Shown: positions 21,459 to 30,515 of the stretch, one piece after another
Position numbering within the stretch: the first letter of the stretch is position 1
Layout: every line of letters begins with the position of its first letter
Assembly (NCBI RefSeq): GCF_029784135.1
Contig: NC_073745.1
Coordinates: forward strand, 76,627,569 to 76,691,568
Reading direction: 5' to 3'
Length of the DNA stretch: 64,000 nucleotides
Source of the DNA: Toxorhynchites rutilus septentrionalis
Taxonomy: Eukaryota; Arthropoda; Insecta; Diptera; Culicidae
Made by a program: the position numbers and the translations under genes
The notes under the pieces: model-generated
The model's input: only the letters and a program-made list of their open reading frames with translations
Told to the model about the DNA's origin: nothing
Database searches by the model: none

Positions 21459-22619
21459 CAGGGTTAAATTATACTATAAAACTGATGAAAAACCGGCAAA
21501 TGTTTTTCGAGCATTACGGACGGATTTTGGTCGTCATGGGCGGCCTACAGAGCACACAATCGCTAATGTAGTGCGTAAATTCGAACAAACTGGATCCGTA
21601 GCGGATACTGTGAAACCTGTGCATCATCGTAATGTGCGTTCGGCCGAAAATATTGCTGCTGTTGCTGCCAGTGTGGAGGATGACCCGAATGTTTCGATTC
21701 CACGGCGTGCTCAGCAATTGGGCTTGTCAAACACATCATTGTGGCGAATTTTGCATTTGGACTTGCACCTACATCCATATAAAGTCCAACTGGTACAAAA
21801 ATTAGAGCGTGGTGATCATGGAATGCGTCGGGCATACGTCGATTGGATGAACGAACAACAGCAGCAAAATGCTGAATTTTCGCATCAAATTTTCTTCAGC
21901 GATGAGGCACATTTCGAGCTCGGTGGCTATGTGAACACCTAAATTCTCCGTATATGGGGCTCAGAAAATCCACACGTGATTGTTGAGAGGCCATTGCATC
22001 CGCCAAAAGTCACTGTTTGGTGCGCATTATGGCCTGGTGGAGTCATCGGGCCGTATTTCTTTGAGAATGAGGAAGGCGAGACGGTAACTGTGAATGGTGA
22101 GCGCTATGGCCGCATGTTAACCGATTTTTTTTTGCCACAAATTGAAGATATGGATACGGATGACATGTGGTTTCAGCAGGACGGCACCACGTGCCACATA
22201 ACACGACCGAACATGGCCATATTGCGAACGAAATTTGAGGGACGCATAATTTCGCGTTTTGGTGATGCCAATTGGCCGTCCAGATCATGCGATTTGAACC
22301 CGCTAGACTTTTTTTTTTGTGGGGTTATGCGAAAGACCGTGTCTATGCCAACTCTCCGCAAACTCTTGAACATTTGAAAGACAACATTCGTGGAGTTATG
22401 ACCGAGATACCGTCCCATATGTGCCGAAAAGTCATCGAAAATTACCTGTTCCGGATCAAGGTGTGCGAGGAAGCCCTAGGTGGACATTTGAATGATGTTG
22501 TATTTCACACATAATGGCATAAACCAAACTTTAATTTGAAGTAAAAGTTTCATCGAAATTCTAATTCTAAGTGTGTTTTATCTCAATTTACTTTCGGAAT
22601 TTAAAGTTGGAAAACCCTG
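21459..22619 (+). mobile_element. IS630-Tc1-mariner element, DD41D type by spacing, damaged
   Basis: The left end is TA then CAGGGT. The right end is GGAAAACCCTG then TA (22620-22621). A second copy of the left end at 29214 reads CAGGGTTTTCC, confirming the terminal repeat. Here the left end is joined directly to the coding region (CAGGGT then TAAATTATAC), so the leader between end and start codon is deleted. The transposase is interrupted twice. Confidence 0.85.
21462..22514 (+). pseudogene. Mariner-superfamily transposase (about 340 residues), two lesions
   Basis: An N-terminal helix-turn-helix region (FRALRTDFGRHGRPTEHTIA, then NTSLWRILHLDLHLHPYK) is followed by the DDE domain. FFSDEAHFELGGYVN carries the first Asp, FQQDGTTCH the second, and CDLNPLDFFF the third acidic residue, also Asp. 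Counting between the second and third gives 41 residues. An in-frame TAA at 21940-21942 and a frameshift in a T-run at about 22311-22319 inactivate it; the C-terminus resumes at about 22320-22514. The true start codon was lost with the leader deletion. A related N-terminus is found at 29327. Confidence 0.85.
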
Positions 22620-22621
22620 TA

Positions 22622-23052
22622 CAAGAATCCCGTCCTAAAGCAAAATCATAAATTGCATTTTGCAATAAATTTAAAAATGAATGTATTGTTTACGCAATTG
22701 TTATATGGATAAAGCTTTTAATATCGAATTCAGGCAATAGATTGAAGTATCGTTTGTTTCACTTTGAAAACATTCACTGCCTAAAATGAGCTGAAATACA
22801 CGAAAATCTTTAACGCTAAAAATAAATTGGACATAATTCAAAAGCTCGAAAAGGGCACTTAAAAGACAACATTGTATATTGAATTCAATGTGCCGCGCAA
22901 TGCGAATTCATTCATCATCGAAAATATGGACTAGAGTCGTGAACAGGGTAAGAATAATTGCTTCAATGATTTTCAATTTTGTCTGGCGATGAGATAAAAA
23001 AATCAATCATTCAATCAAGGGCCTATTAAATGTATTGAATAAATTGAAAAAA
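22622..23052. other. No feature recognised
   Basis: AT-rich sequence with no coding or terminal signatures seen between the mariner relic and the family-2 repeat. Confidence 0.45.
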
Positions 23053-23573
23053 CAGGAAGTGGGTTATATCTATGGTATAACCACAAGGGTGACGTAGGAC
23101 TATCGTTGATTTAGAGATCATTTGTTTGAAGTTGAATCTAAATCCATCCTGAATGAATTAATAAATAAATATTTGGGAGACTTCGAAAACGAGAGCGTTA
23201 CGTTGGAGGCTCAAGGTTTTATGCATCCAATATTAGATACAAAAAAACCTTGTTCTGAAGAATAATCTTCAGAAGCTTTCCTGCTAACTGCACTTGATTG
23301 ACAAATCACAAAACCAAATGTATGTGGTCGCAGTATTATATGGATAGAAAACATTAAGATAAACTCGCTTGAATGTAATTTTCAATTCCAAGGGGAACTG
23401 GCAGATTATTTTTCAGCAACGATCATTTCTTTCCAGGTTTCTTTTCGATAACCAGCAAACGAAAAGAGTTGCGCGCGTGTATGTGTGTGTGTGTTCGTTC
23501 ATTTCTTACTCTACTCTCGCACCGTGAGGACTCGAGCTCGTTAGTCTTTCGCAGACAGCTCGTTACTCTTTCA

Positions 23574-23900
23574 ATGGTAAGACACACGAAAGCAGCTCGG
23601 ATAAGCGCACCAGCAGCAGGATAGATGAAGAAGCCACATCGCTATCGACCTGGAACTTCGCATGAAATTCGTCGCTATCAGAAGTCGACCGAATTGCTGA
23701 TCCGCAAGCTACCTTTGCAGCATTTGGTTCGTGGAATTGCTCAGGACTTCCAAACCGACTTGCGCTTCCAAAGTTCCGCGGTTATGACGCTGCAGGAGGC
23801 TTATTAGAAGATACCAATTTGTGTGCTATCCATGTAAAACGCGTCACATCATGCCCAAGGACATCCAGCTGGCCCATCGTATCCGAGGAGAACGTGCTAT
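23574..23900 (+). pseudogene. H3: Histone H3 pseudogene
   Basis: The frame begins ATG at 23574, continues into TKAARISAPAAG after loss of about 20 N-terminal residues, then hits a TAG at 23622. It continues as [47 protein letters not shown] and QEAY (23625-23807). After a deletion and stop, remnants of EDTNLCAIH, KRVT, MPKDIQLA and RIRGERA reach about 23897. H3 (136 residues) is a core nucleosome histone; these blocks are its alphaN helix and histone fold. A histone stem-loop follows at 23933-23948. It is dead as protein-coding DNA yet keeps gene-like order. Confidence 0.93.
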
Positions 23901-23932
23901 ATTAGCTTAGCATATAATCAACGGCCCTTTTC

Positions 23933-23948
23933 AGGGCTCCAAATTTGA
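23933..23948 (+). promoter_or_regulatory. Histone mRNA 3' stem-loop of the H3 pseudogene
   Basis: GGCCCTTTTCAGGGCT folds into a 6-bp stem (terminal pair G-U) with a TTTC loop. It lies about 35 nt after the H3 stop position, the normal distance for replication-dependent histone genes. Confidence 0.9.
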
Positions 23949-24969
23949 TGGATTAGAGTTCAGAAAAGTTTTTTACAGGCCGAACTGAAAAGAGCATTTA
24001 GCGAAAATCGTGTTTTGATAATAATTCGATACCGATAAGTGCCATGGATATGGATTTCATAATGAAGAATATGAAATACATGACATGATGTAGTGAATAT
24101 ATCCGAAGAAATCACTGCATTATAAAATTATTTGTGTACGAATGCCGCAATCGATAGTCGACTCTAATTTGCGCTGGGTAATTTCCTCGGTGGACTCGAT
24201 TCCTCCTTTGAGCATTAATAATTTCTTTCTGGCAAAACGAAGTGGTATGAATCACATTATTTGAATGATAGAATGAAGAAGTTTTCTGCCAATTTCCTTC
24301 AACCTCCAAACGTATCTTTCTCCCGTTTGTCGTTTTCGCGTTCGCTAATCCTTTCTCACAACACCCATTTCTAGTTTGAGAAATTGTTGAGTAAACATTG
24401 TTTGTCAGTGCGCGTAGAGCGGGAATTCCTAAAGATTCATTGCACCTCTAATAAATTGCCGAAAGACGTGGTCTTACGTTGATCGCACTTGATTGAAAAA
24501 ATCAAAAACGAAATGTATTTGGTCGCAGCATTATATGAGTAGAAAGCAAATAATCGCTCGAAAATGACTTGATTTTCGCGATGTGAAACATTTTCCGTTT
24601 TTCATGTTATGCATCCAATATTGGATACGAAAATTTCCACTGATGGGGAAAAAAATATTCAGAAGCTTTTATGTTAATTGAGATTGATTGAAAAATCACA
24701 AAACCAAATGTATTTGGTTGCAGTGTTATATGGATAGAAAACATTAAAATAAACTCTTTCGCATGAATGTATTTTTCAATTCCCAGGGGAACTGGCAAAT
24801 TATTTTTCAGCAACGATGATAACAACGAGGATTCCGCGCGTGTGTGTGTGTGTGGCGGCTGCTCCGATGTTTTAAGCGGCACCGTGGTATCTCTCTCCTC
24901 CTGATGGATTCCCTTCTGGCCTTAGGTGCACAAACAGGCTCTTGGTGACACCGTTCATCAGCGCTTTCA

Positions 24970-25067
24970 TGATAAACGAAATTAGCTTCACAACAACAGT
25001 GACAACATGCTCCAAACGCTGTTCAATCATAACTGAGTGGGTTTACGAGCGGCGCTCGCTTATATAC
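24970..25067 (-). promoter_or_regulatory. Core promoter and mini-ORF start, family-2 copy 2
   Basis: The minus strand has TATATAAGCG at about 25061, an initiator CTCAGTT at 25031-25037 and an ATG at 24970. The downstream peptide starts as in copy 1 (MKALMNGVTKSLFVHLR) and ends after about 32 residues. Conservation of TATA, initiator and peptide start in both copies is the support. Confidence 0.6.
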
Positions 25068-25582
25068 CGATTGGTGATTTCAATAGCCTGTTTTGAAAGC
25101 AATTTTAAGACTATTGAAACAAGTTTTTGGATGAAAAAGTAACAAGTATATGACGCGTAGACATTTTATCTTTCGAATGAAGTGTTTATCATAACATTTC
25201 GTTCAGTTGTTTAAGAGCTATTAACGCTCAAAATCTCGGTCTCCGGCGTAACGCTTTCGTTTTCGAAAGATTGATTTTACACCCCGGTATAGAAATGAAA
25301 GACGTAGTCCTACGTCAAAACATTCAAAAAAATCAGAGACTGATGGAGCATTCAACAAGCCCACTATAAGCCCACCCTTTCAAAACCAGCAAGCAGGTGA
25401 TTCCAGATTATCTATTATCTATTTTCTATCTAGAGAAAAATTTGTATCGGACGAATGAGCTGAATTTCATATTCATTGTTTAATGTTTTTTGTTTCAGAA
25501 TGATTAGACAACAATTGCTTTTGTTTCTAATATAATTTGATAGGTTTTTGGGAGCTTTGGCGTTTCTCTCCGTACAGCGACA

Positions 25583-25636
25583 TCTGAGCTCTCTATAAAA
25601 ACAATCTTTTATAGTGACAATTCTCTATAACGACGG
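25583..25636 (+). mobile_element. pogo-like end fragment
   Basis: GAGCTCTCTATAAAAACAAT and CAATTCTCTATAACGACG match the repeated motifs at 21058-21130. It is a short remnant next to the third histone repeat. Confidence 0.45.
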
Positions 25637-26135
25637 TCGCAAATCTTGCATCTGCTCAAACTTGGAAGTATTAAAATATGTTAAGTAGGGGAGAGGGAGG
25701 GGGCATTCGGACACTTTTGACGTAGGACTACGTCTAACCGGAAGATATAGGGGGTGAAATGGAAATCTAGGCACTGAACAAGTAGGAAAAAATGCAAGAT
25801 TTGGAACGCTTATAACTCGAGCATTTCTCAATAGCTCGCAAAGGTTTTTGCATCAATTGATAGGAAATATATCTACGCATCTATCATAACGAATAACATT
25901 TCATTTTTCTTGAGATAAATAATTGAATAATTGTGAAATATCAAGCATTGTCAAAATGCCCTATGTGCCCATTTTTGATTGGTCCATTTTGTGCTCCTCA
26001 AATCGTACCGACCAAAACGGGCAACCAGAGCAGCAGCGAAATAGAATGAAGCACCATTGGAAAAGAAAAAGAAAAAAATGAACGAAACATTGGTCGCTGT
26101 CTCACACATGCGTAATTCTCGAGCCAGCCAGTAAG

Positions 26136-26143
26136 CTTAAAAA
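26136..26143 (+). promoter_or_regulatory. TATA-like box of histone unit A
   Basis: CTTAAAAA followed by CCCCGCTCCGC and an initiator-like CATTCTCATTC lies about 100 bp upstream of the H2A ATG at 26237. The arrangement is conserved in copies at about 7810 (minus), 48933 and 61590 (minus). Confidence 0.55.
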
Positions 26144-26236
26144 TCCCCGCTCCGCTGCCGTAACGATCATTCTCATTCAAACCGTACACCACATCGGTTC
26201 GCAACACAACACATCAACAAACCAACCCAAGCAGCC

Positions 26237-26470
26237 ATGTCTGGACATGGTAAAGGAGGAAAAGTGAAGGGAAAGGCAAAATCCCGCTCGAACCGTGTTG
26301 ATCTGGAGTTCCCCGCAAGGGTAGCTAGGCCGAGCGCGTTAGTACCAGTGCACCAGTCCACCTAGCCAGCGTTATATAGTTTCGGCCGCCGAAGTGATCG
26401 AGTTAGCTGGCAAAGCTGCTCGCGACGATAAGAAAACCCGCATTCGGAACAGAACACATTCGGTTCGGTG
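26237..26470 (+). pseudogene. H2A: Histone H2A pseudogene (unit A, copy 2)
   Basis: The start codon at 26237 opens MSGHGKGGKVKGKAKSRSNR, nearly identical to the H2A N-terminal tail, then VDLEFPARV in place of AGLQFPVGR. An internal deletion follows and a stop closes the frame near 26362. Out-of-frame remains of the GAGAPVYL and EVIELAGKAARD segments and a KTRIRN segment are visible to about 26455. The stem-loop at 26683-26698 (GGCGCTTTTCAGGGCC, one mismatch) follows. Confidence 0.85.
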
Positions 26471-27256
26471 GACATCAAGACAACAGGCAGTTGCAGCGAG
26501 TGGCGAGTGGCAAACGCAATCGCAAAACTGCATCAGGTAGCAGAAGAAAAAAGTTTGTTCTTTATACAAACTGCTTTGGTGGCAAATCCAGAACAATGCG
26601 GCATCGAGGGCGTTCGAAATGGTTTTTTTTTTCAAAACCACGAGTACTAAGTTTTCTAAATTGGAACCATTCCATAAAACAAGGCGCTTTTCAGGGCCAT
26701 TAAACCTTCCAAAAAAGAGTTTAGGAAATACAGTTCAATGCTTTCTAAAACATTATCCAAAATAATAATAAAACACAAATTGATTTTTTCATAATTTGTT
26801 TGCCAGGATCTGATGAGTATGAGAATTTGGCAGTTGTTCTGAGCTTATTGATAGTTGGGGACTTTCCTGATTATTCAATTTTCACCAATTCTTAAATTGT
26901 TTCCAGATTGAAAGTACAGTAATTTACAATTAGTTCGACATTCAGCTAATTGGACGGACATGTAATGCGACTTATTTAGTTGGACATTTTTGTAAACATA
27001 GAGATCCAAATTAGGACCCCACATTGAAAGTCGACACTGTACCACTGTCATCGCAAATGTTCAATTACAGGTTAAAATCGCCTCCAATGCGACACTGAGT
27101 GGCGCTTCGGCACGTCGCATTGAATGTAATTTACTGTACAATATGTCACAAAGCTGGATGGGAAGAAATTTTCCAACTGTGAAAGCTGTGGCTAAACAGG
27201 AAGGTTTAACCGAACAAGATGGGAATATCGAGTGATAACAAAAACACAACACCAAA

Positions 27257-27272
27257 GGTTCTTTTCAGAACC
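27257..27272 (+). promoter_or_regulatory. Histone mRNA stem-loop without its gene (unit B)
   Basis: GGTTCTTTTCAGAACC, a perfect 16-nt histone stem-loop, is kept although the H2A unit B upstream has been deleted in this copy. Confidence 0.85.
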
Positions 27273-27449
27273 ATCAACATATTCATAAAGAGTAAACAGT
27301 AAACTAATCCATTTTTCAGGCAGATAGGTAGGTATTCACGTAGGAGAAGAAAATAAAACAATATATTTAAAATATATATTTAATAAAAGCTGTCCCCTTT
27401 GTATAGTCCTACGTCACTCCGGTTATGTCCCCGACATTACCCACCCGTC

Positions 27450-28309
27450 TTTTTTTCCTTGATTTTTAATATTTTTTTGTAAACTTAAAAAAACTCTGAA
27501 TTCATCCTGGTTGTCATTCGGACATCAATGTATCATATGAGCGTGTTAGAGGTGTGCGTTGATGCGATCACGAATGGTTTATTCAAAAAAAAATTGCCTA
27601 TTTGTCCGAATGTGCCCCATGTGTGGGGCAGTTTCCAACAGTCCTGGGGCACTTTTGGACAACGAAAAAAAATTTTATAATTTAATTTTTATCAACAATT
27701 ACCTCCGTTTCCTCTTATTTCCAGCATATTCTGCATTTTTCTGTTTATCAGTATTTGTCTGAAAGAAACATTCTTGCTACGAGAGTCAGTAAAAAATCGT
27801 GATTTTGCTTTCTTCCGTTTCCGAGTGGTGGTTTTCCGCGGTGAAGTTTTTGGAAAAGGTCCAACCTTTTCCGGGGACAAAGTTGCCAACGTAAAATCTA
27901 GCTGTGCTGTGGATGCAATGTTTTGCAGCACTGATATATTCCCCTAAGAGTCAGTTGCTACCTCCGCTCCAGTAGGTGAAATCATTTGAGCATTCAAAAC
28001 CATTGTCCGAAAAAACCTTTCTTGAGAATGGATAGCAATCTGTCATTTAGAATCCAGCTAGTGATATTACTCAGATTTAAAGAAGCATTATATACCTTTT
28101 TGTAGTTTCGAACCATCATTAGGTCTGAGAATCAGACTGAATTGATGTTTATTGGTAAACAACAATCAGACACAAATTTTACAGTATTAAACAGTGTCCG
28201 AATGTGCCCCGTGAACGATGTCCGGTTGTGCCCCACCACAATCCGAAGACAAATCATAATTTTATCTATTAAATAAACCTTTATTTCCCCGTTGTATGCA
28301 CGTTTTTTT
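27450..28309. other. Host-side repeat between two histone repeats
   Basis: Phrases such as GAATGTGCCCCATGTGTGGG (about 27609), GGGGCACTTTTGGAC and GTGTCCGAATGTGCCCC (about 28195) recur with both orientations here, and a CATTCGGACAC segment precedes copy 2 at about 25704. This suggests a dispersed element of its own into which the histone repeat inserted. No coding sequence is recognised. Confidence 0.4.
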
Positions 28310-28754
28310 GACGTAGGACTACGTCTAACCGGAAGATATAGGGGGTGAAATGAAAATCTAGGCACTGAACAAGTAGGAAAAAATGCAAGATTTGGAACGC
28401 TTATAACTCGAGCATTTCTCAATAGATCGCAAAGGTGTTTGATCAATTGAAATATATCTACGCATCTATCATAACGAATAACATTTCATTTTTCTTGAGA
28501 TAAACAATTGAATAATTGTGAAATATCAAGCATTATCCAAATGCACTATGTGCCCATTTTTGATTGGTCCATTTTGTGCTCCTCAAATCGTACCGACCAA
28601 AACGGGCAATCAGAGCAGCAGCGAAATACAACGAAGCACGATTGGAAAGGAAAAAGAAAAAATATGAACGAAAGATTGGTCGCAGTCTCACACATGCGTA
28701 ATTATCGAGCCAGCCATTCAGCTTAAAAATCCCCGCTCCGCTGCCGTAACGATC

Positions 28755-28968
28755 ACATTCTTTGTGTGGACACCGACTGGACAACATCGTTGCTGGACGA
28801 GCTGGACGGCGAGGGATCGAGTGCCTTTCTCAAGGCAAGAGGGCGGAGGTGGTAGCGCTGGAGTAGAGTAGAGTAGAGTTTTCAAAGGGCCTTTCTCAAG
28901 GCTAGAGACGAATGAACTGCAAAAGTTTAAAGTCTCTATAATACAATACCTTCCTTCCTTTCTTCCTT
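28755..28968 (-). mobile_element. About 214-bp insertion with 12-bp target duplication
   Basis: CCGTAACGATCA occurs on both sides (28743-28754 and 28969-28980), and copies without the insertion have it once. The insertion contains GCCTTTCTCAAGGC hairpins twice and a CCTTCCTTCC-type simple-repeat end. The same insertion with the same duplication is at 61358-61560. I see no clear A and B boxes, so SINE identity is unproven. Confidence 0.75.
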
Positions 28969-29047
28969 CCGTAACGATCATTCTCATCCAAACCGTACAC
29001 CTTATCGTTTCGCATCACAACACATGAACAAACCAACACAAGCAGCC

Positions 29048-29212
29048 ATGTCTGGACATGGCAAGGGAGGAAAAGTGAAGGGAAAGGCAAAATCCCGCTC
29101 GAACAGTGTTGGTCTGCAGTTCTCCGTAGGTGTATCCGCCAATTGCTACGCAAGGGTAGCTAGGCCGAGTGCGTTAGTACCAGTGCACCAGTCCACCTAG
29201 CCGGCGTTATAT
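29048..29212 (+). pseudogene. H2A: Histone H2A pseudogene (unit A, copy 3, interrupted)
   Basis: Starts MSGHGKGGKVKGKAKSRSNS at 29048, followed by VGLQFSVGVS. This is slightly closer to real H2A (AGLQFPVGR) than the other unit A copies. It then decays and is cut at 29212 by the mariner end. Promoter elements upstream are separated by the 214-bp insertion. Confidence 0.8.
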
Positions 29213-29213
29213 A

Positions 29214-29970
29214 CAGGGTTTTCCATTTCGGGCTTCCGAAAGTATACAGCCCTGCGCTGACAACCGTTTGACATAGCTGTCAACCAAAGCGTCATATCGT
29301 TAGTTGAATGTCTGCCATTTTACAATATGGATCGTTTTAGCATCGCACAACGTGTTAATTTTGTTAAATTATACTATAAAAATGATGAAAAACCTGCAAA
29401 TGTTTTTCGAGCATTACGGACGGATTTTGGTCGTCATGGACGGCCTACAGAGCACACAATCGCTAATGTAGTGCGTAAATTCGAACAAACTGGATCCGTA
29501 GCGGATATTGTGGAACCTGTGTTGGAGTTTTTCACCGGCAAGAGCAAGTTCGACGTGGACGACAAATTTAAGAAGAAGAAAATGTCGAAGTTCGCCTCCG
29601 AATATCTCGTTTGGCAGGCCATCTGCTCTTGCGGACTGAGGAGTGAGCCTTTCGTGACAAGGGGCACAGTAAATGGCGAGGTCTACAAATCTGAGTGCCT
29701 CGAGAAGCGCATTTTGCCGTTCTTGCAGCAGCACGATGAAGCTCCGCTATTTTGGCCAGATTTGGCATCATGCCACTATTCTAAAAGTGTCCTGGAGTGG
29801 TATGAGGCCAATTCTGTCCATTTTGTTCCAAATGACATGAACCCGCCAAACTGTCCGGAGCTGCGCCCGGTGGAGCAGTACTGGGCAATAATGAAGCGGG
29901 AACTTCGGAAGAGCAAGAAGACAGTCAAAGACGAGAAGGACATGTTAAGAAAATGGAAAAAGGATACCAG
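29214..29970 (+). mobile_element. Chimeric mariner relic (DD41D front, DD37E back)
   Basis: The left end CAGGGTTTTCC after TA matches the right end of the 21459-22619 element. The first coding third belongs to that family. From about 29521 the sequence switches to a DD37E-type transposase related to the ITmD37E copies. No right terminal repeat is present. Confidence 0.8.
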
Positions 29971-30124
29971 AAATAGTAGAAGCAGTGAGGTTAGCGTCGC
30001 AATCTTGGAAACTTCGTTCCACTGCAAACGTAAAAAGAAATCGTTCATGAGAAAAACGCTCTCAGTAGTGTCGCAAAAGCGTTGTTGTGGACATATTTTC
30101 AATTCCGTTAGTATGGGAGGATGA
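29327..30124 (+). pseudogene. Fused transposase frame, DD41D N-terminus to DD37E C-terminus
   Basis: A single open frame of 265 codons. Residues about 1-65 (MDRFSIAQRVNFVKLYYK, then FRALRTDFGRHGRPTEHTIA) are the DNA-binding front of the DD41D family. Residues about 66-212 are the back half of a DD37E transposase: FASEYLVWQAICSCGLRSEP, FWPDLASCHYSKSVLEWYEA, NPPNCPELRPVEQYW, with second Asp and Glu 37 residues apart. The first catalytic Asp of the DD37E domain is missing because the join falls after it. From about residue 215 the frame runs into non-LTR sequence on the other strand. It is inactive as a transposase, but the join is in frame. Confidence 0.85.
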
Positions 30125-30514
30125 AGTCTACAGATTTTAACGAGCGGTGATGGAGCTTGCATAACCCTAACGTCCTGGCACAGCTCTTGACTAACGAAAC
30201 ACAAATCGAGCAAACGATTGTTTTCGTTTACGATTCCACTCATCTGTTTGAGTCCAGCAGTGCAGTATGCATCAAGCAATTTTCGCGATGTTAATCCAAC
30301 CGAGGATCGAGATTTGATCGGATAGAGCGATCCAACCGAATTGTGCTGCCACGATATCGTGCCCATGTTATAGTCGCCAATAATTATAATGTTATCTCTA
30401 GGTCCCATCTGCGAAATCACCCAGTATAGCGAGTCAAGATGATTCTCAATCAGATCCGCGTCATTCACAACGTAGAAAAACACAACTCGGGAGGAATAAA
30501 TACTAAAGGGTGTG
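29990..30514 (-). pseudogene. Non-LTR endonuclease fragment, middle and 3' part
   Basis: The minus strand encodes DADLIENHLDSLYWVISQMG, then IIIIGDYNMGTISW (GDYN catalytic motif), LLDAYCTAGLKQMSGIVNEN, NRLLDLCFVSQEL and a weak HPP segment. This is an apurinic-like endonuclease, and the sequence just upstream reads VFIPPE. The domain continues on the far side of the DD37E mariner at about 31809-31998 with EQLWITILTTDAILYLCV. The mariner therefore inserted just before the YIPP motif. Confidence 0.75.
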
Positions 30515-30515
30515 T

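Larger units (their letters stand above)
23053..25316 (+). mobile_element. H3: Family-2 histone-bearing repeat, copy 2 (with H3 unit)
   Basis: The copy is bounded by an A-run plus ACAGGAAGTGGGTTATATC (23053) and GACGTAGTCCTACGTC (25301-25316) plus AAAA. It has the subterminal TGACGTAGGACTATC at about 23091. Two direct-repeat units flank a histone H3 pseudogene with its stem-loop. A minus-strand promoter and mini-ORF lie near the right end. Ends and architecture parallel the H2A-bearing family 1. Confidence 0.85.
25719..27449 (+). mobile_element. Family-1 histone-bearing repeat, copy 2 (unit B deleted)
   Basis: The copy runs from the hairpin end GACGTAGGACTACGTC (25719) after TTTT to the end CACCCGTC (27449) before a T-run. 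Unit A with promoter and stem-loop is present. The region that should hold unit B is missing, and the join falls in a direct repeat of about 150 bp that flanks unit B in longer copies. The unit B stem-loop itself remains at 27257-27272. Both ends are intact, giving a 1.73-kb derivative of a 2.4-2.7-kb element. Confidence 0.88.
28310..29212 (+). mobile_element. Family-1 histone-bearing repeat, copy 3, left part
   Basis: The copy starts with GACGTAGGACTACGTC at 28310 after a T-run and carries unit A. It is broken at 29212 inside the H2A pseudogene by a mariner end inserted at a TA. The distal end of the same or a related copy reappears at about 32340-32552, so nested insertions probably split one original element. 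Confidence 0.8.
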
